Shown: positions 6,091-6,307 of the stretch, one piece after another | Layout: every line of letters starts with the position of its first letter | Position numbering within the stretch: position 1 is the first letter of the stretch | Assembly (NCBI GenBank): GCA_934446485.1 | Contig: CAKSEM010000087.1 | Coordinates: 1-6,307 of the forward strand | DNA from: an uncultured Eubacteriales bacterium | GTDB taxonomy: Bacteria > Bacillota > Clostridia > Oscillospirales > CAG-272 | Length of the DNA: 6,307 nucleotides | Direction of reading: 5' to 3' | Notes under the pieces: generated by a model | Database searches by the model: none | The model's input: only the letters and a program-made list of their open reading frames with translations | Told to the model about the DNA's origin: nothing | Program-made: the position numbers and the translations under genes

Positions 6091-6307
6091 ATGAAACGTA
6101 TTTTTTCGATGATCCTTATGCTTGTCATAATTTGCGGTGTAATTTCATGGCAGGCGGCGGCAGCAGGCGACGGCAGCGGGCCTGAAATACGCAATGTTAT
6201 CATTATGATTCCCGACGGCGGCGGGTTCGGAAACTTTGACCTTGCTGAGGCAATTAAGCTGACGGGGATCGGAGTAGACGGAGCGAGAACGCCGCTTACA
6301 ACTGATG
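6091..6307 (+). CDS. Secreted alkaline phosphatase-like protein, N-terminal part (cut by window edge)
   Basis: The frame starts at ATG 6091 and is open to the edge (72 codons). AAAGGA at 6074-6079 lies 11 bases upstream. Residues 1-25 form a clear signal peptide: MKR, a hydrophobic core at 4-19, and an alanine-rich cleavage region AAAA at 22-25. There is no lipobox, so the product should be exported rather than lipid-anchored. After the signal comes RNVIIMIPDGGG (34-45), which resembles the first conserved strand and metal-binding Asp of PhoA-type alkaline phosphatases (E. coli: NIILLIGDG with D51). Here D42 would be that zinc/magnesium ligand. Alkaline phosphatases hydrolyse phosphate monoesters outside the cell. 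The catalytic serine lies beyond the window, so activity cannot be judged. A different member of the alkaline phosphatase superfamily (sulfatase or phosphodiesterase) remains possible. No Pho box is visible upstream. Confidence 0.7.
   Translation, partial: MKRIFSMILMLVIICGVISWQAAAAGDGSGPEIRNVIIMIPDGGGFGNFDLAEAIKLTGIGVDGARTPLTTD

Overview
The window looks like a chromosomal segment from a Clostridia-type Firmicute, probably an uncultured gut or anaerobe lineage of moderate GC content. The support is strong purine-rich ribosome binding sites (such as AGGAGG), near-consensus sigma-A promoters, a short 449-residue glucose-6-phosphate isomerase of the Bacillus/Clostridium type, and an S11-family D-Ala-D-Ala carboxypeptidase of the DacF/DacB sort. 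The taxonomic call is inference, because there is no rRNA or other marker here. There are no rRNA, tRNA, CRISPR, insertion-sequence or phage features.

Layout. The left 2.7 kb is a minus-strand operon. A good promoter (TTGACT, 17 nt, TAGAAT) at 2682-2654 drives a leader of about 190 nt. It is followed by a 788-residue ABC exporter half-transporter with an unusual N-terminal extension (small domain, Pro/Gly-rich linker, four-cysteine zinc ribbon). After a 20-nt gap comes the first 22 codons of a second protein, cut by the window edge, whose start fits the DUF1854 family. ABC transporters of this architecture paired with DUF1854 proteins form a known but functionally uncharacterised pair. Databases sometimes label it cyanophycin-metabolism-associated, but no cyanophycin gene is visible here.

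Divergently, on the plus strand, lies a secreted D-alanyl-D-alanine carboxypeptidase (start at 2826, not the longer frame that opens at a TTG at 2688). Next is a clear promoter (TTGAAA, 17 nt, TATCAT, 4019-4047) and a compact structured leader. The leader has a perfect 8-bp stem around an inner hairpin, a bulge that can form a pseudoknot with downstream CCGAA, and a mutually exclusive alternative helix. It precedes glucose-6-phosphate isomerase (pgi). A small P-loop protein of unknown role follows pgi by 14 nt and is probably in the same transcript. After a 164-nt gap, the first 72 codons of a secreted protein that looks like an alkaline phosphatase run off the right edge.

Together the genes cover envelope work (peptidoglycan trimming, export, secreted phosphatase) and central sugar metabolism. 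Apart from the ABC/DUF1854 pair and the pgi/P-loop pair, nothing suggests they act in one pathway. The items most worth a second look are the pgi leader RNA, the ABC/DUF1854 pair, and the uncharacterised P-loop protein.
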